A stretch of DNA of 64,000 nt from Amycolatopsis deserti (GCF_014653945.1 NZ_BNAU01000005.1:186001-250000); one strand, 5' to 3'; positions 17,984 through 27,155 are shown, numbered from the stretch's first letter. The notes: generated from the sequence alone by a model not told the origin. Made by a program: numbers and translations.

Positions 17984-19302
17984 CAGGCCACCTCGCAACG
18001 CTCGGCGGGCGGATCGGGCGCCCAGCACGGCACCTTCAGATCGTCGAACACCTTCTGCAGCACCCGCGCCTGACTGTCCAAAGTCGACCGGATGTCGGCG
18101 CCGTCGAGGACGATCGCCTGGAAGGAGTCCTTGAACGCCTTGGTGACCTCGCCCTCGCGGGTGCCCAGGCCGACCGGCAGCAGCGACAGGATCGAGTCGG
18201 GCGCGTCCCGCTGGCGCTGCACCGCACCGGCCTCCATCTGCAGGGCCGGCGGCAGGTCGGCGGGGATCTGGGCGTCGACGACCGGGAAGAACCCGTTCGA
18301 CCGGAGCAGGCCGATCTGCGCCTGCGGGGTGGACAGCGCCCGGATCACCTGCTCGGCCTGACGGCGATCGGTGCTGCCCTTGGGGATCGCGAGGCCGAGC
18401 ACGACGGCCATGTATCCCAGGCCGCGGGGGCCGCGCGGTGCGGGCAGCATGCGCCACCGCCGCGGCTCGTCGCCGGGCGCGGACACCAGGCGCGCGACGT
18501 GGTCCCAGCCGATCTTCGCCGCACCGGCCCGCAGCGGCTCCTGCATGAAGTCGTAGGTGGTGCTGGACGGGGTGGTGTTGGCCCACAGTTCCTTGAGGTA
18601 CTGCCACGCGGTGATGGCCTCCGGCGAGCGGAACGTGGTGATCTGGCCGCCGGTGAACGAGGGCAGCAGGTAGCCCTGCAGGAAGCGGTGGATCAGGCCC
18701 TTCGGCCCGCACGGCAGGCCCAGCACCGGCTGGTTGCCGTTGGCGCGGCGGGCGGCGATGGCCCAGTCCAGGAACTGGTCGTAGGTCAGGGTGTCCGGGT
18801 CTGCGCCCGACGGCAGGTGGGCCAGGGCGTCCTCGTGCGCGGCGAGCACGAAGCTGGCCTGCGCCCACGGGACGTACCAGGACTGCGGGGTGCCCGCCTT
18901 GGCCAGCGCCAGGAACTCCTCCGGAATCCCCTGGCCGGCGGGCACGCCGGAGACGTCCTCCAGGTACTTCCCGGCGAGCGGCGCGAGGTCGCTGTGCGAG
19001 CCGCCGAGCAGGCCGACCTGGGTGCGCCCGGCGCCGACCTGGCTCTGCACCTGGCTGGCGAACGGGCCCTCCTCGATGGTGACGTAGCTCACCGAGCCGG
19101 GGAACGTGTTCGCCAGGAAGGTGCGGAAGCGTTCCGCCTCCGCCACCGGCCGGAACTGCGTGGACAGGAAGACCATGCCGCCGCCGCCCGTGGTCGCGAA
19201 TCCGACGCACCCGGCGGCCATGGAGGCGGCGCCGGCCAGGAAGACCCCCCGGAGGACGGTACGACGGGTGGGGCCGCTGCCGGTCAGGCGGGCCGCGCGC
19301 AT
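17983..19302 (-). CDS. Sugar-binding lipoprotein of ABC importer (Tat-type signal)
   Basis: A 439-residue extracellular binding protein (SBP_bac_1 fold). The N-terminus has a twin-arginine motif RRTVLRG and a lipobox MAAGC (Cys about 32), so it is probably exported folded through Tat and lipid-anchored. Later features are GGSHSDLAPLAG, YVPWAQASFVLAAHEDAL, LTYDQFLDWAIAARRAN and LGYMAVVLGLAIPKGS, consistent with CUT1 receptors. It is the first gene of the importer/hydrolase operon, 77 bases from the divergent ROK regulator. Confidence 0.87.
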   Translation of the reverse strand: MRAARLTGSGPTRRTVLRGVFLAGAASMAAGCVGFATTGGGGMVFLSTQFRPVAEAERFRTFLANTFPGSVSYVTIEEGPFASQVQSQVGAGRTQVGLLGGSHSDLAPLAGKYLEDVSGVPAGQGIPEEFLALAKAGTPQSWYVPWAQASFVLAAHEDALAHLPSGADPDTLTYDQFLDWAIAARRANGNQPVLGLPCGPKGLIHRFLQGYLLPSFTGGQITTFRSPEAITAWQYLKELWANTTPSSTTYDFMQEPLRAGAAKIGWDHVARLVSAPGDEPRRWRMLPAPRGPRGLGYMAVVLGLAIPKGSTDRRQAEQVIRALSTPQAQIGLLRSNGFFPVVDAQIPADLPPALQMEAGAVQRQRDAPDSILSLLPVGLGTREGEVTKAFKDSFQAIVLDGADIRSTLDSQARVLQKVFDDLKVPCWAPDPPAERCEVA

Positions 19303-19339
19303 TCAGTTCCACCCCGATGTCGCCGTCTACACTTCTGTC

Positions 19340-19358
19340 TGGTCATTGAACATAAGTC
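19340..19358. promoter_or_regulatory. Candidate operator/promoter between ROK gene and importer operon
   Basis: The only AT-rich stretch in the 77-bp divergent gap, TGGTCATTGAACATAAGTC. It is positioned to serve as both a promoter element and a ROK operator; ROK repressors often bind AT-rich imperfect inverted repeats. This is inferred from base composition and position only. Confidence 0.35.
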
Positions 19359-19379
19359 CTCGCGGGAGATCCTGTCAAC

Positions 19380-20552
19380 ATGCCTCCGGCACGCACCGGC
19401 TCGCCCACCTCGGCCGGCCACATCCTCGCGATCCTGCGCAGCGAGGGACCGCTGACGCGGCAGCAGCTGCAGGACCGGACCGGCCTGTCCCGCGCGACCC
19501 TGGTCGAGCGGCTGGACGTCCTGCAGCGGCTGAAGTTGCTGCGCCCGGTGGGGCACCGCGCGTCCAGCGGCGGGCGGCCGGCCGAGATGCTCGCCGCCGA
19601 CGACGTGGGCCGGACCGCGCTGGTCGGCGACATCGGCCAGCGGCACGCGACGATCGCCGCGGTCGACCTGCGCGGCACCGTGTTCGGGCAGGTCCACCGC
19701 CCGCTGCCGGCCGGGCACCGGCCCGCCGAGACGCTGTCGTTCCTGCTGGACACCGGGCGGCGGCTGCTCGACGAGGCCGGGCGCGCGGACAGCCTGTGCG
19801 CGTTCGGGCTGAGCGTGCCGGGGCAGATCGACCACGACACCGGCACGACGATCGCGCCGCCGTCGATGTCGGAGTGGCGGGGAGTCCGGTTGCGCGAGCC
19901 GTTCACCGACGCGCTGTCGGTGCCGGTGTTCCTGGAGAACGACGCGAACGCGCTGGCGTTCGGCGCGTACTGCGAGATGGACCGCCCGCGGGCGGCGCTG
20001 GTCGGGGTGAAGGTCGGCACCGGGATCGGCGCCGGGATGGTGATCTCCGGGCGGGTGCACCGCGGTGAGACCGGGTGCGCCGGCGAGGTGGGCCACATCC
20101 GCATCGAGGGCTCCGACCTGCGCTGCGACTGCGGGCGGCGGGGTTGCGTGTCGGCGATCGCGAGCGGCCAGGCGGTGATCCGCGCCCTGCGGCCGACGGG
20201 GGTGCGCAGCGCGGAGGACGTGCTGCGCCGGGTGCGCGCCGGTCATCCGGAGGCGGCCCGCGTGACGCGCGAGGCGGGCCGGCTGGTGGGCACGGTGCTG
20301 GCGACCGTGGTGACGATCGTGAACCCGCGGTACCTGCGGGTCGGCGGGGCGATCGGGGTGCTGCCGCCGTTCCTGGAGGGGCTGCGCGAGGTGGTGCTGG
20401 CGGGCGCGCACACCAGTTCACTGGACAGCCTCGACATCGGGCCCTGCGCGCTCGGGGTCAACACCACGCTGACCGGCGTGGCGGGCATCGTCGCGGACGA
20501 GGTGCTGGACCCGGCGTCGGTGGACGCGATGGTGGCGCGGCAACCGGTGTGA
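19380..20552 (+). CDS. ROK-family transcriptional regulator
   Basis: A 390-residue repressor-type ROK protein. A winged helix-turn-helix occupies residues 12-65 (AGHILAILRSEGPLTRQQLQDRTGLSRATL..). The ROK/sugar-kinase fold follows with GLSVPGQIDHDTGT, FLENDANALAFG, VKVGTGIGAGMVISG and a zinc-binding segment GEVGHIRI..CDCGRRGCVSAIAS. The ATP-site residues are not those of an active kinase as far as I can judge, so it should act as a sugar-responsive repressor. Its divergent position makes the importer/GH63 operon the natural target. Confidence 0.88.
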   Translation: MPPARTGSPTSAGHILAILRSEGPLTRQQLQDRTGLSRATLVERLDVLQRLKLLRPVGHRASSGGRPAEMLAADDVGRTALVGDIGQRHATIAAVDLRGTVFGQVHRPLPAGHRPAETLSFLLDTGRRLLDEAGRADSLCAFGLSVPGQIDHDTGTTIAPPSMSEWRGVRLREPFTDALSVPVFLENDANALAFGAYCEMDRPRAALVGVKVGTGIGAGMVISGRVHRGETGCAGEVGHIRIEGSDLRCDCGRRGCVSAIASGQAVIRALRPTGVRSAEDVLRRVRAGHPEAARVTREAGRLVGTVLATVVTIVNPRYLRVGGAIGVLPPFLEGLREVVLAGAHTSSLDSLDIGPCALGVNTTLTGVAGIVADEVLDPASVDAMVARQPV

Positions 20553-20586
20553 ACCAGGGCTGCCGGCTGTCGCTACCGCAGCGAGA

Positions 20587-21342
20587 TCACTCCGCCTTGC
20601 GCCGGAAGATCTTGCTGCCCAGCCAGACCACCGGGTCGTAGCGGCGGTCCACCACGCGCTCCTTCATCGGGATGAGCGCGTTGTCCGTGATGTGGATGTT
20701 CTCCGGACATACCTCTGTGCAGCACTTGGTGATGTTGCAGTACCCGAGCCCGTGCTCGTCCTGGGCCGCGTGCCTGCGGTCGGCCACGTCGAGCGGGTGC
20801 ATCTCCAGCTCGGCGATCCGCATCAGGAACCGTGGCCCCGCGAAGTTCTCCTTGTTCTCCTCGTGGTCGCGGATCACGTGGCAGGTGTTCTGGCACAGGA
20901 AGCACTCGATGCACTTGCGGAACTCCTGCGAGCGCTCGACGTCGACCTGCTTCATCCGGTACTCGCCCGGTTTCAGGTCCGCCGGCGGGGTGAACGCGGG
21001 GATCTCGCGCGCCTTCGTGTAGTTGTACGAGACGTCGGTGACCAGGTCGCGGATCACCGGGAACGTCCGCATCGGCGTGACGGTGACGACCTCGTCCTCG
21101 GCGAACACCGACATGCGCGTCATGCACAGCAGCCGCGGCCGCCCGTTGATCTCCGCCGAGCACGAGCCGCACTTGCCCGCTTTGCAGTTCCACCGCACCG
21201 CCAGGTCCGAGCACTGCGTGGCCTGCAGTCGGTGGATGATGTCGAGCACGACCTCACCCTCGTTGACCTCGACGGTGAAGTCCTGCAGCCCGCCGCTGGT
21301 CGCGTCGCCGCGCCACACCCGGAACGATGCCTTGTAACTCAT
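20587..21342 (-). CDS. sdhB: Succinate dehydrogenase iron-sulfur subunit (Sdh1/Rv0247c type)
   Basis: A 251-residue iron-sulfur subunit that passes electrons from the flavoprotein to the membrane anchor. The [2Fe-2S] ferredoxin domain has Cys53, 58, 61 and 73 (WNCKAGKCGSCSAE..LLCM). The C-terminal domain has two cysteine groups, CIECFLCQNTCHV and CNITKCCTEVCPENI, for the 4Fe and 3Fe clusters. It overlaps sdhA as ATGA and is the last gene of the operon, converging on the ROK gene with a 34-bp gap. Confidence 0.93.
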   Translation of the reverse strand: MSYKASFRVWRGDATSGGLQDFTVEVNEGEVVLDIIHRLQATQCSDLAVRWNCKAGKCGSCSAEINGRPRLLCMTRMSVFAEDEVVTVTPMRTFPVIRDLVTDVSYNYTKAREIPAFTPPADLKPGEYRMKQVDVERSQEFRKCIECFLCQNTCHVIRDHEENKENFAGPRFLMRIAELEMHPLDVADRRHAAQDEHGLGYCNITKCCTEVCPENIHITDNALIPMKERVVDRRYDPVVWLGSKIFRRKAE

Positions 21343-23252
21343 GCCTGCCTCCCGGGGTGGCCGGCCAGCTCTTCGTCGGTGTAGTACTTCTCCAGCTCGC
21401 TCAGCTCGAACAGCTCCAGCAGCTCGGGCCGCATCGGCTCCTGGTCCTTCGGCGTGACCGTCACCTCGAGCGCCAGCGGATCGTCCCCGGACGCGCTGCA
21501 CACCAGCAACTTGTTGCGCCACCGGGAATCCATCTGCGGGTAGTCGTCGCGCGTGTGCCCGCCGCGGCTCTCGGTGCGCATCAACGCGGCCCGCGCGACG
21601 CACTCGCTGACCAGCAGCATGTTGCGCAGGTCCACGGCCAGGTGCCAGCCCGGGTTGAACTGCCGGTGCCCCTCGACGGTGACGTTGCGGATGCGCTTCT
21701 TGATCTCGTCCAGCTTGGCCAGCGCCTGCTCGATCTCCTCCGCCTTGCGGATGATCCCGACCAGGTCGTTCATCGACTGCTGCAGCTCGCTGTGCAGCGT
21801 GTACGGGTTCTCCTCGACGCCCTCGGCGGGCGGGTCGAACGGCACCAGCGCGGTGCGGGCCGCCTTGTCGACATCGGACTGGGCCACCGCCGGGCGGGTC
21901 TCCAGACTCTCCACATAGGACGCCGCGCCGAGCCCGGCGCGCCTGCCGAACACCAGCAGGTCCGACAGCGAGTTGCCGCCCAGCCGGTTGGACCCGTGCA
22001 TCCCGCCGGAACACTCCCCGGCCGCGAACAGCCCGCGCACGCTGGAGGCCGCAGTGTCCGGGTCGACCTCGATGCCGCCCATCACGTAGTGGCAGGTCGG
22101 ACCGACCTCCATCGGCTCGGCGGTGATGTCCACATCGGCCAGTTCCTTGAACTGGTGGTACATCGACGGCAGCCGCTTGCGGATCTCCTCCGGCGTCAGC
22201 CGGCTGGCGATGTCCAGGAACACCCCACCGTGCGGCGATCCGCGCCCGGCCTTGACCTCGGAGTTGATCGCCCGCGCCACCTCGTCGCGCGGCAGCAGGT
22301 CCGGCGTGCGGCGGTTGTTCTCCTGGTCGGTGTACCAGCGGTCGGCCTCCTCCTCGGAGTCGGCGTACTGGCCCTTGAACACGTCCGGCACGTAGTCGAA
22401 CATGAACCGCTTGTCCTCGGAGTTCTTCAGCACCCCGCCGTCACCGCGCACGCCCTCGGTGACCAGGATCCCCTTCACACTCGGCGGCCAGACCATGCCG
22501 GTCGGGTGGAACTGGACGAACTCCATGTTGATCAGGTCCGCCCCGGCGCGCAGCGCGAGCGCGTGCCCGTCGCCGGTGTACTCCCACGAGTTCGAGGTGA
22601 CCTTGAACGACTTGCCGATGCCGCCGGTCGCGAGCACCACGGCCGGCGTCTCGAACAGGATGAACCGGCCGCTCTCCCGCCAGTACCCGAACGCGCCGGC
22701 GATGCGGTCGCCGTCCTTGAGCAGCTCGGTGATCGTGCACTCGGCGAACACCTTGAGCTTGGCCTCGTAGTCGCCGAACTCGCGCATGTCCTCCTGCTGC
22801 AGCGACACGATCTTCTGCTGCATGGTGCGGATCAGCTCCAGCCCGGTGCGGTCGCCGACGTGCGCCAGCCGCGGGTAGGTGTGCCCGCCGAAGTTGCGCT
22901 GGCTGATCCGCCCGTCCGGGGTGCGGTCGAACAACGCGCCGTAGGTCTCCAGCTCCCAGACCCGGTCCGGCGCCTCCTTCGCGTGCAGCTCCGCCATGCG
23001 CCAGTTGTTGAGGAACTTCCCGCCGCGCATGGTGTCCCGGAAGTGCACCTGCCAGCTGTCCCGCTCGTTCGCGTTGCCCATCGCGGCGGCGCACCCGCCT
23101 TCGGCCATGACCGTGTGCGCCTTGCCGAACAGCGACTTGCACACCACCGCCACCGACAGCCCGCGCTGCCGCGCCTCGATCACCGCTCGCAGACCGGCGC
23201 CGCCCGCGCCGATCACCACCACGTCGTAGCTGTGCCGCTCGACTTCCGCCAT
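21339..23252 (-). CDS. sdhA: Succinate dehydrogenase flavoprotein subunit (Sdh1/Rv0248c type)
   Basis: A 637-residue flavoprotein that oxidises succinate to fumarate in the TCA cycle and respiratory chain. The FAD-binding GAGGAG lies at residues 15-20, the covalent FAD histidine is predicted at 46 in GKAHTVMAEGG, and the substrate region reads NMEFVQFHPTGM and later GGIEVDPDTAA, GECSGGMHGSNRLGGNS. Its length and order (anchor - flavoprotein - FeS) match mycobacterial Sdh1 (Rv0249c-Rv0248c-Rv0247c) and not the four-gene Sdh2. Confidence 0.94.
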   Translation of the reverse strand: MAEVERHSYDVVVIGAGGAGLRAVIEARQRGLSVAVVCKSLFGKAHTVMAEGGCAAAMGNANERDSWQVHFRDTMRGGKFLNNWRMAELHAKEAPDRVWELETYGALFDRTPDGRISQRNFGGHTYPRLAHVGDRTGLELIRTMQQKIVSLQQEDMREFGDYEAKLKVFAECTITELLKDGDRIAGAFGYWRESGRFILFETPAVVLATGGIGKSFKVTSNSWEYTGDGHALALRAGADLINMEFVQFHPTGMVWPPSVKGILVTEGVRGDGGVLKNSEDKRFMFDYVPDVFKGQYADSEEEADRWYTDQENNRRTPDLLPRDEVARAINSEVKAGRGSPHGGVFLDIASRLTPEEIRKRLPSMYHQFKELADVDITAEPMEVGPTCHYVMGGIEVDPDTAASSVRGLFAAGECSGGMHGSNRLGGNSLSDLLVFGRRAGLGAASYVESLETRPAVAQSDVDKAARTALVPFDPPAEGVEENPYTLHSELQQSMNDLVGIIRKAEEIEQALAKLDEIKKRIRNVTVEGHRQFNPGWHLAVDLRNMLLVSECVARAALMRTESRGGHTRDDYPQMDSRWRNKLLVCSASGDDPLALEVTVTPKDQEPMRPELLELFELSELEKYYTDEELAGHPGRQA

Positions 23253-23282
23253 TGCCTGCCCACCTAGTCCTTGAGGTCCTTG

Positions 23283-24089
23283 TCAGTCCACGAAACGCAG
23301 ATCGGGGATGGCGCCGGAGGCCACGAGCATCACGTAGAGGTCGGTGACCACGAGCGTCCCCAGGGTGATCCAGGCCAGCAGCATGTGCCGGTTGTTGAGC
23401 TTGGTGACCTGGGTCCAGAGCCAGTACCGCGCGGGGTGGCGGGAGAAGTGCTTCAGCCGCCCGCCGACCACGTGCCGGCACGAGTGGCAGGACAGGGTGT
23501 AGGCCCAGAGCATGATCACGTTGCCGAGCAGGATCAGGTTCCCCAGACCGAACCCGAACCCGCCCGTCTTCCCGTGGAACGCCACGATCGCGTCGTAGGT
23601 GTTGACGACGGAGATGAGGGCGGCGACGTAGAAGAAGTAGCGGTGGGCGTTCTGCAGGATCAGCGGAAGCCGGGTCTCCCCCGTGTAGCGGCCGTGGGGT
23701 TCGGCGACCGCGCACGCCGGCGGCGAGAACCACACCGAGCGGTAGTAGGCCTTGCGGTAGTAGTAGCAGGTCAGCCGGAAGCCGAGCAGGAACGGCAGCG
23801 ACAGGAACGCCAGCGGGATCCAGCCCGGCAGCTCCCCGAACGGCGTGCCGAAGTGGGCCGACCCCGGCACGCACGAATCGCTCAGGCACGGCGAGTAGAA
23901 CGGCGTGAGGTAGTGGTACTCCGGCACGTAGTAGGCGGTGCGGACGAACGAGCGGATGCCGGCGTAGATGACGAACGTGGCCAGGCCGAGCGTGGTGAAC
24001 AGCGGCGGGACCCACCACCGGTCGGTGCGCAGGGTCCGTGCGGTGATCCGGGCGCGCCCGCTAGCGGCGTTGGTAGCGGGTGCGCTCAC
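23283..24089 (-). CDS. sdhC: Succinate dehydrogenase membrane anchor (Sdh1/Rv0249c type)
   Basis: A 268-residue single-subunit anchor with five predicted membrane helices: about PLFTTLGLATFVIYAGI, WIPLAFLSLPFLLGFRLTCY, YFFYVAALISVVNTYDAIV, GNLILLGNVIMLWAYTLSC and MLLAWITLGTLVVTDLYVML. Candidate haem-ligand histidines are in NAHRYFF and in SCHSCRHVVGGRLKHFSRH. A loop cysteine pair in SPCLSDSCVPG may be disulfide-bonded. Its ATG overlaps the stop of the small upstream gene (ATGA), and sdhA follows after 30 bases. Confidence 0.88.
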   Translation of the reverse strand: MSAPATNAASGRARITARTLRTDRWWVPPLFTTLGLATFVIYAGIRSFVRTAYYVPEYHYLTPFYSPCLSDSCVPGSAHFGTPFGELPGWIPLAFLSLPFLLGFRLTCYYYRKAYYRSVWFSPPACAVAEPHGRYTGETRLPLILQNAHRYFFYVAALISVVNTYDAIVAFHGKTGGFGFGLGNLILLGNVIMLWAYTLSCHSCRHVVGGRLKHFSRHPARYWLWTQVTKLNNRHMLLAWITLGTLVVTDLYVMLVASGAIPDLRFVD

Positions 24090-24376
24090 CGCTGGTCACG
24101 GTGGTATCCGCCGACCCCTTCGTCGTCGGCCCCCTGCCACAGGGCCGGGTCGTACGGGCCGTCGGGGATCTTCACGACGGCCGCGGGGTCCAGTGGCTTG
24201 GGCTGGACCGGGACGCTGGGCTGCTCGAGGTCGCTCGCGTCGATGTCCAGGCGGTCGACGTCGTTGGCGAGGCGGCGGACCGCGGAGGCGTCACCGTAGC
24301 GCGATCGCAGGGCGCCGACGCACTGCTTGAGCTGGCCGATCGCGCGGCGGAGTTCGGCGAGTTCGGTGGTGGTCAT
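24086..24376 (-). CDS. Small conserved protein heading the sdh1 operon (Rv0250c type)
   Basis: A 96-residue cytosolic protein starting MTTTELAELRRAIGQLKQCVG at ATG 24376, with GGAGGT just upstream. The N-terminal half is a predicted helical hairpin with many Leu, Arg and Asp (SAVRRLANDVDRLDIDASDL), and the C-terminal half is Pro-rich (VPVQPKPLDPAAVVKIPDGPYDPALWQGAD). It matches the size and place of Rv0250c, which lies directly upstream of the M. tuberculosis sdh1 genes; its role is unknown. It is translationally coupled to sdhC. Confidence 0.8.
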   Translation of the reverse strand: MTTTELAELRRAIGQLKQCVGALRSRYGDASAVRRLANDVDRLDIDASDLEQPSVPVQPKPLDPAAVVKIPDGPYDPALWQGADDEGVGGYHRDQR

Positions 24377-24441
24377 GACTACCTCCGGGTCAGTTCGGCG
24401 GCGAGCCGGGGCTGGTACCGACTCTGCCGTTCCGCGTGCAA

Positions 24442-24457
24442 TGTGACAAGTAGCACA
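24442..24457. promoter_or_regulatory. CRP/GlxR-like site 1
   Basis: TGTGACAAGTAGCACA matches the CRP-family consensus TGTGA-N6-TCACA at 9 of 10 positions. It lies 66 bases upstream of the sdh1-operon start and 156 bases upstream of edd, between the two divergent operons. Confidence 0.6.
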
Positions 24458-24471
24458 CCTTAGGTTGATGT

Positions 24472-24487
24472 TGTGATCGGGGTCACC
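24472..24487. promoter_or_regulatory. CRP/GlxR-like site 2
   Basis: TGTGATCGGGGTCACC also matches TGTGA-N6-TCACA at 9 of 10 positions. It begins exactly 30 bp after site 1, close to three helical turns, so two dimers could bind the same face of the DNA. Confidence 0.6.
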
Positions 24488-24510
24488 TGAAACGATCTTC
24501 TTAATCGATT

Positions 24511-24538
24511 TTGATCCGGGCGATCCGGCAGCTACTGT
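24511..24538 (+). promoter_or_regulatory. Predicted sigma-A-type promoter of edd-eda
   Basis: TTGATC (24511-24516), a 16-bp spacer and TACTGT (24533-24538). This would give a leader of about 68 bases before the edd GTG. CRP-like site 2 ends 23 bp upstream of the -35 element, a plausible activator position. Confidence 0.5.
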
Positions 24539-24612
24539 GTCCACTGTCACGACCGTGCGACGCCAGCGAAGTCGTCAGCCGGACCAGCCGACGAGTTCCA
24601 GGTGGTTCTCCC

Positions 24613-26481
24613 GTGCACACAGCCCGAACACCCGTCCACCCCGTCGTCGAGGAAGTCACCGAGCGCATCGCCGCGCGCAGTGCCGCCACCCGCGGCGCCT
24701 ACCTGGCGCGCATGGCCGCCGCCCGCGCCGAGGGGCCCGCCCGGGCCGGCCTCGCGTGCAGCAACCTCGCCCACGGCTTCGCCGCGTGCGGCGGCGAAGA
24801 CCGCATCGCGCTGCGCGGGCTGCGCAAGCCCGGCATCGCGATCGTGTCCGCCTACAACGACCTGCTGTCCGCGCACCAGCCGCTGGACGAGTTCCCCGCG
24901 TGGATCAAGGACGCCGCGCGCGAGGCGGGCGGGGTCGCCCAGTTCGCCGGCGGCGTGCCCGCCATGTGCGACGGCATCACCCAGGGCCGCGCCGGGATGG
25001 AGCTGTCCCTGTTCAGCCGCGAGGTCATCGCGATGGCCACCGGGATCGCGCTGTCACACGAGATGTTCGACGGCGCGCTGCTGCTCGGCGTGTGCGACAA
25101 GATCGTGCCCGGCCTGCTGATCGGGGCGCTGTCCTTCGGGCACCTGCCCGCCCTGCTGGTGCCGGCCGGGCCGATGACCTCGGGCCTGCCGAACAAGGAG
25201 AAGGCCCGCGTGCGGCAGCTCTACGCCGAGGGCCGCGCGACCCGCGAGGACCTGCTGGAGGCCGAGTCGGCGTCCTACCACTCGGCGGGCACCTGCACCT
25301 TCTACGGCACCGCGAACTCCAACCAGCTGGTCGTCGAGGTGATGGGCCTGCACCTGCCGGGCGCGAGCTTCGTGCACCCGGGCACGCCGCTGCGCCGCGC
25401 GTTGACCGAGGAAGCGGCGCGGCGGGTGGTCGCGTTGTCGCGGGACGCCGAGTACACGCCGCTGGCCGAGGTGGTCAGCGAGCGGTCGGTGGTCAACGGC
25501 GTGGTGTCGCTGCTGGCCACCGGCGGGTCGACCAACCACACGATGCACCTGGTCGCCATCGCCGCGGCCGCCGGGATCCAGCTGACCTGGGACGACTTCT
25601 CCGACCTGTCGGCGGTGGTGCCGCTGCTGGCCAGCGTCTACCCGAACGGCAGCGCGGACATCAACCACTTCCACGCCGCCGGCGGGGTGCAGTTCCTGGT
25701 CGGGACGCTGCTGGACGCCGGGCTGCTGCACGAGGACGTCCGCACGGTGGCCGGGGACGGGCTGTCGCGGTACCGGTCGGAGCCGGTGCTGGACGGTGAC
25801 CGGCTGGTGTGGCGGGAGGTTCCGGCGCGCAGCCTGGACGAGGACGTGCTGCGCCCGGTGAGCAACCCGTTCGCGGCCGACGGCGGGTTGCGGATGCTGT
25901 CCGGCAGCCTGGGGCGCGCCGTGATGAAGGTGTCGGCGGTCGCGCCGGAGCACCGGGTGGTGCGGGCGCCGGCGCGGGTCTTCACCTCGCAGGAGGCGTT
26001 CACCGCGGCGTTCCGCGCCGGTGAGCTGGACCGGGACGTCGTGGTGGTGATCCGCAACCAGGGGCCGCAGGCCAACGGGATGCCCGAGCTGCACGGGCTG
26101 ACGCCCGCGCTCGGGGTGCTGATGGACCGCGGGCACCGGGTCGCGCTGGTCACCGACGGCCGGATGTCCGGCGCGTCGGGCAAGATCCCGGCCGCGATCC
26201 AGGTGACGCCGGAGGCCGCCGCCGGTGGCCCGCTGGCGCGGGTCGCGGATGGGGACGAAGTGGTGGTCGACGCCGTCGCCGGCCGGCTGGACGTACTGGT
26301 CGACGAGGCCGCGTTGGCCGGGCGGCCGCTCCGGGACGCGCCGCCGGATGAGGCATCCTGGGTCGGGACCGGCCGGGAGCTGTTCACCGCGCTGCGCCGC
26401 GCGGTCGGGCCGGCGGACCAGGGAGCGGGCGTGTTCGGGCCGATGACGCCGGGGCACTTCGGTGCCGCGGTTCGAGTGTGA
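24613..26481 (+). CDS. edd: 6-Phosphogluconate dehydratase (Entner-Doudoroff)
   Basis: Dehydrates 6-phosphogluconate to KDPG. The start was placed at GTG 24613 ([21 protein letters not shown]), with AGGTGG upstream; an earlier in-frame ATG at 24511 falls inside the predicted promoter. The 622-residue length is normal for Edd. Motifs of the IlvD/Edd family are seen: [23 protein letters not shown] and [14 protein letters not shown] supply the three iron-sulfur cysteines, followed by [13 protein letters not shown] and [14 protein letters not shown]. Length and the TFYGTANSN motif favour Edd over dihydroxy-acid dehydratase, and the adjacent aldolase confirms it. Confidence 0.93.
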   Translation: MHTARTPVHPVVEEVTERIAARSAATRGAYLARMAAARAEGPARAGLACSNLAHGFAACGGEDRIALRGLRKPGIAIVSAYNDLLSAHQPLDEFPAWIKDAAREAGGVAQFAGGVPAMCDGITQGRAGMELSLFSREVIAMATGIALSHEMFDGALLLGVCDKIVPGLLIGALSFGHLPALLVPAGPMTSGLPNKEKARVRQLYAEGRATREDLLEAESASYHSAGTCTFYGTANSNQLVVEVMGLHLPGASFVHPGTPLRRALTEEAARRVVALSRDAEYTPLAEVVSERSVVNGVVSLLATGGSTNHTMHLVAIAAAAGIQLTWDDFSDLSAVVPLLASVYPNGSADINHFHAAGGVQFLVGTLLDAGLLHEDVRTVAGDGLSRYRSEPVLDGDRLVWREVPARSLDEDVLRPVSNPFAADGGLRMLSGSLGRAVMKVSAVAPEHRVVRAPARVFTSQEAFTAAFRAGELDRDVVVVIRNQGPQANGMPELHGLTPALGVLMDRGHRVALVTDGRMSGASGKIPAAIQVTPEAAAGGPLARVADGDEVVVDAVAGRLDVLVDEAALAGRPLRDAPPDEASWVGTGRELFTALRRAVGPADQGAGVFGPMTPGHFGAAVRV

Positions 26482-26489
26482 GGAGAGAC

Positions 26490-27113
26490 GTGAAGACAGG
26501 GCATGACGTGCTCGAGCTGTCGCCGGTGCTGCCGGTGGTCGTGGTGGACGACGCCGCGGATGCCGTGCCGCTGGCGAAAGCGCTGGTCGCGGGCGGGATC
26601 CGGGCGATCGAGCTGACGCTGCGCACGCCGGCCGGGCTGGCCGCGATCGAGCGGGTGGCGGCGGAGGTGCCGGACATCGTGGTCGGGGCGGGCACGGTGG
26701 TGACGCCGGAGCAGGCTCGCCAGGCGGCGGACGCGGGTTCGGCGTTCCTGGTGACGCCGGGCTGCACGGACCGCCTGCTGGAGGCCGTGACGGCGACGGA
26801 TCTGCCGTTCCTGCCCGGAGTGAGCACGGTCTCCGAGGCGATGCGCGTGGCCGAGCACGGGATCACGGCGCTGAAGTTCTTCCCGGCGGAGGCCAGCGGA
26901 GGGGTGGCGTACCTCAAGGCGCTGGCGGGGCCGCTACCGCAGCTGCGGTTCTGCCCGACGGGCGGGGTTTCTGTGGCGAACGCGCCGAAATACCTGGCAC
27001 TGTCCACAGTGGGCTGTGTCGGAGGTTCGTGGCTGACGCCCGCAGAGGCCATCGCCGCCGGCGACTTCGGGCGGATCGAGCAACTGGCCCGGGAGGCCGC
27101 CGCACTGCGCTGA
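26490..27113 (+). CDS. eda: KDPG aldolase (Entner-Doudoroff)
   Basis: Cleaves 2-keto-3-deoxy-6-phosphogluconate to pyruvate and glyceraldehyde 3-phosphate. The protein has 207 residues from GTG 26490, which has AGGAG four bases upstream; a GTG at 26478 overlapping the edd stop is the alternative. Class I aldolase motifs are AIELTLRTP (catalytic Glu), [30 protein letters not shown] (Schiff-base Lys) and FCPTGGV (phosphate site). It immediately follows edd, giving a complete two-gene pathway, and is followed 42 bases later by a strong hairpin. Confidence 0.93.
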   Translation: MKTGHDVLELSPVLPVVVVDDAADAVPLAKALVAGGIRAIELTLRTPAGLAAIERVAAEVPDIVVGAGTVVTPEQARQAADAGSAFLVTPGCTDRLLEAVTATDLPFLPGVSTVSEAMRVAEHGITALKFFPAEASGGVAYLKALAGPLPQLRFCPTGGVSVANAPKYLALSTVGCVGGSWLTPAEAIAAGDFGRIEQLAREAAALR

Positions 27114-27155
27114 CCGGGGCGGGTCGTTGCCGCCGCCCGCATCGGGGACACCCTG

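Noticed and set aside
24511..24612. N-terminal extension of Edd from the ATG at 24511
   Set aside because: It would run through the predicted promoter and add 34 residues with no Edd character; GTG 24613 has a ribosome-binding site.
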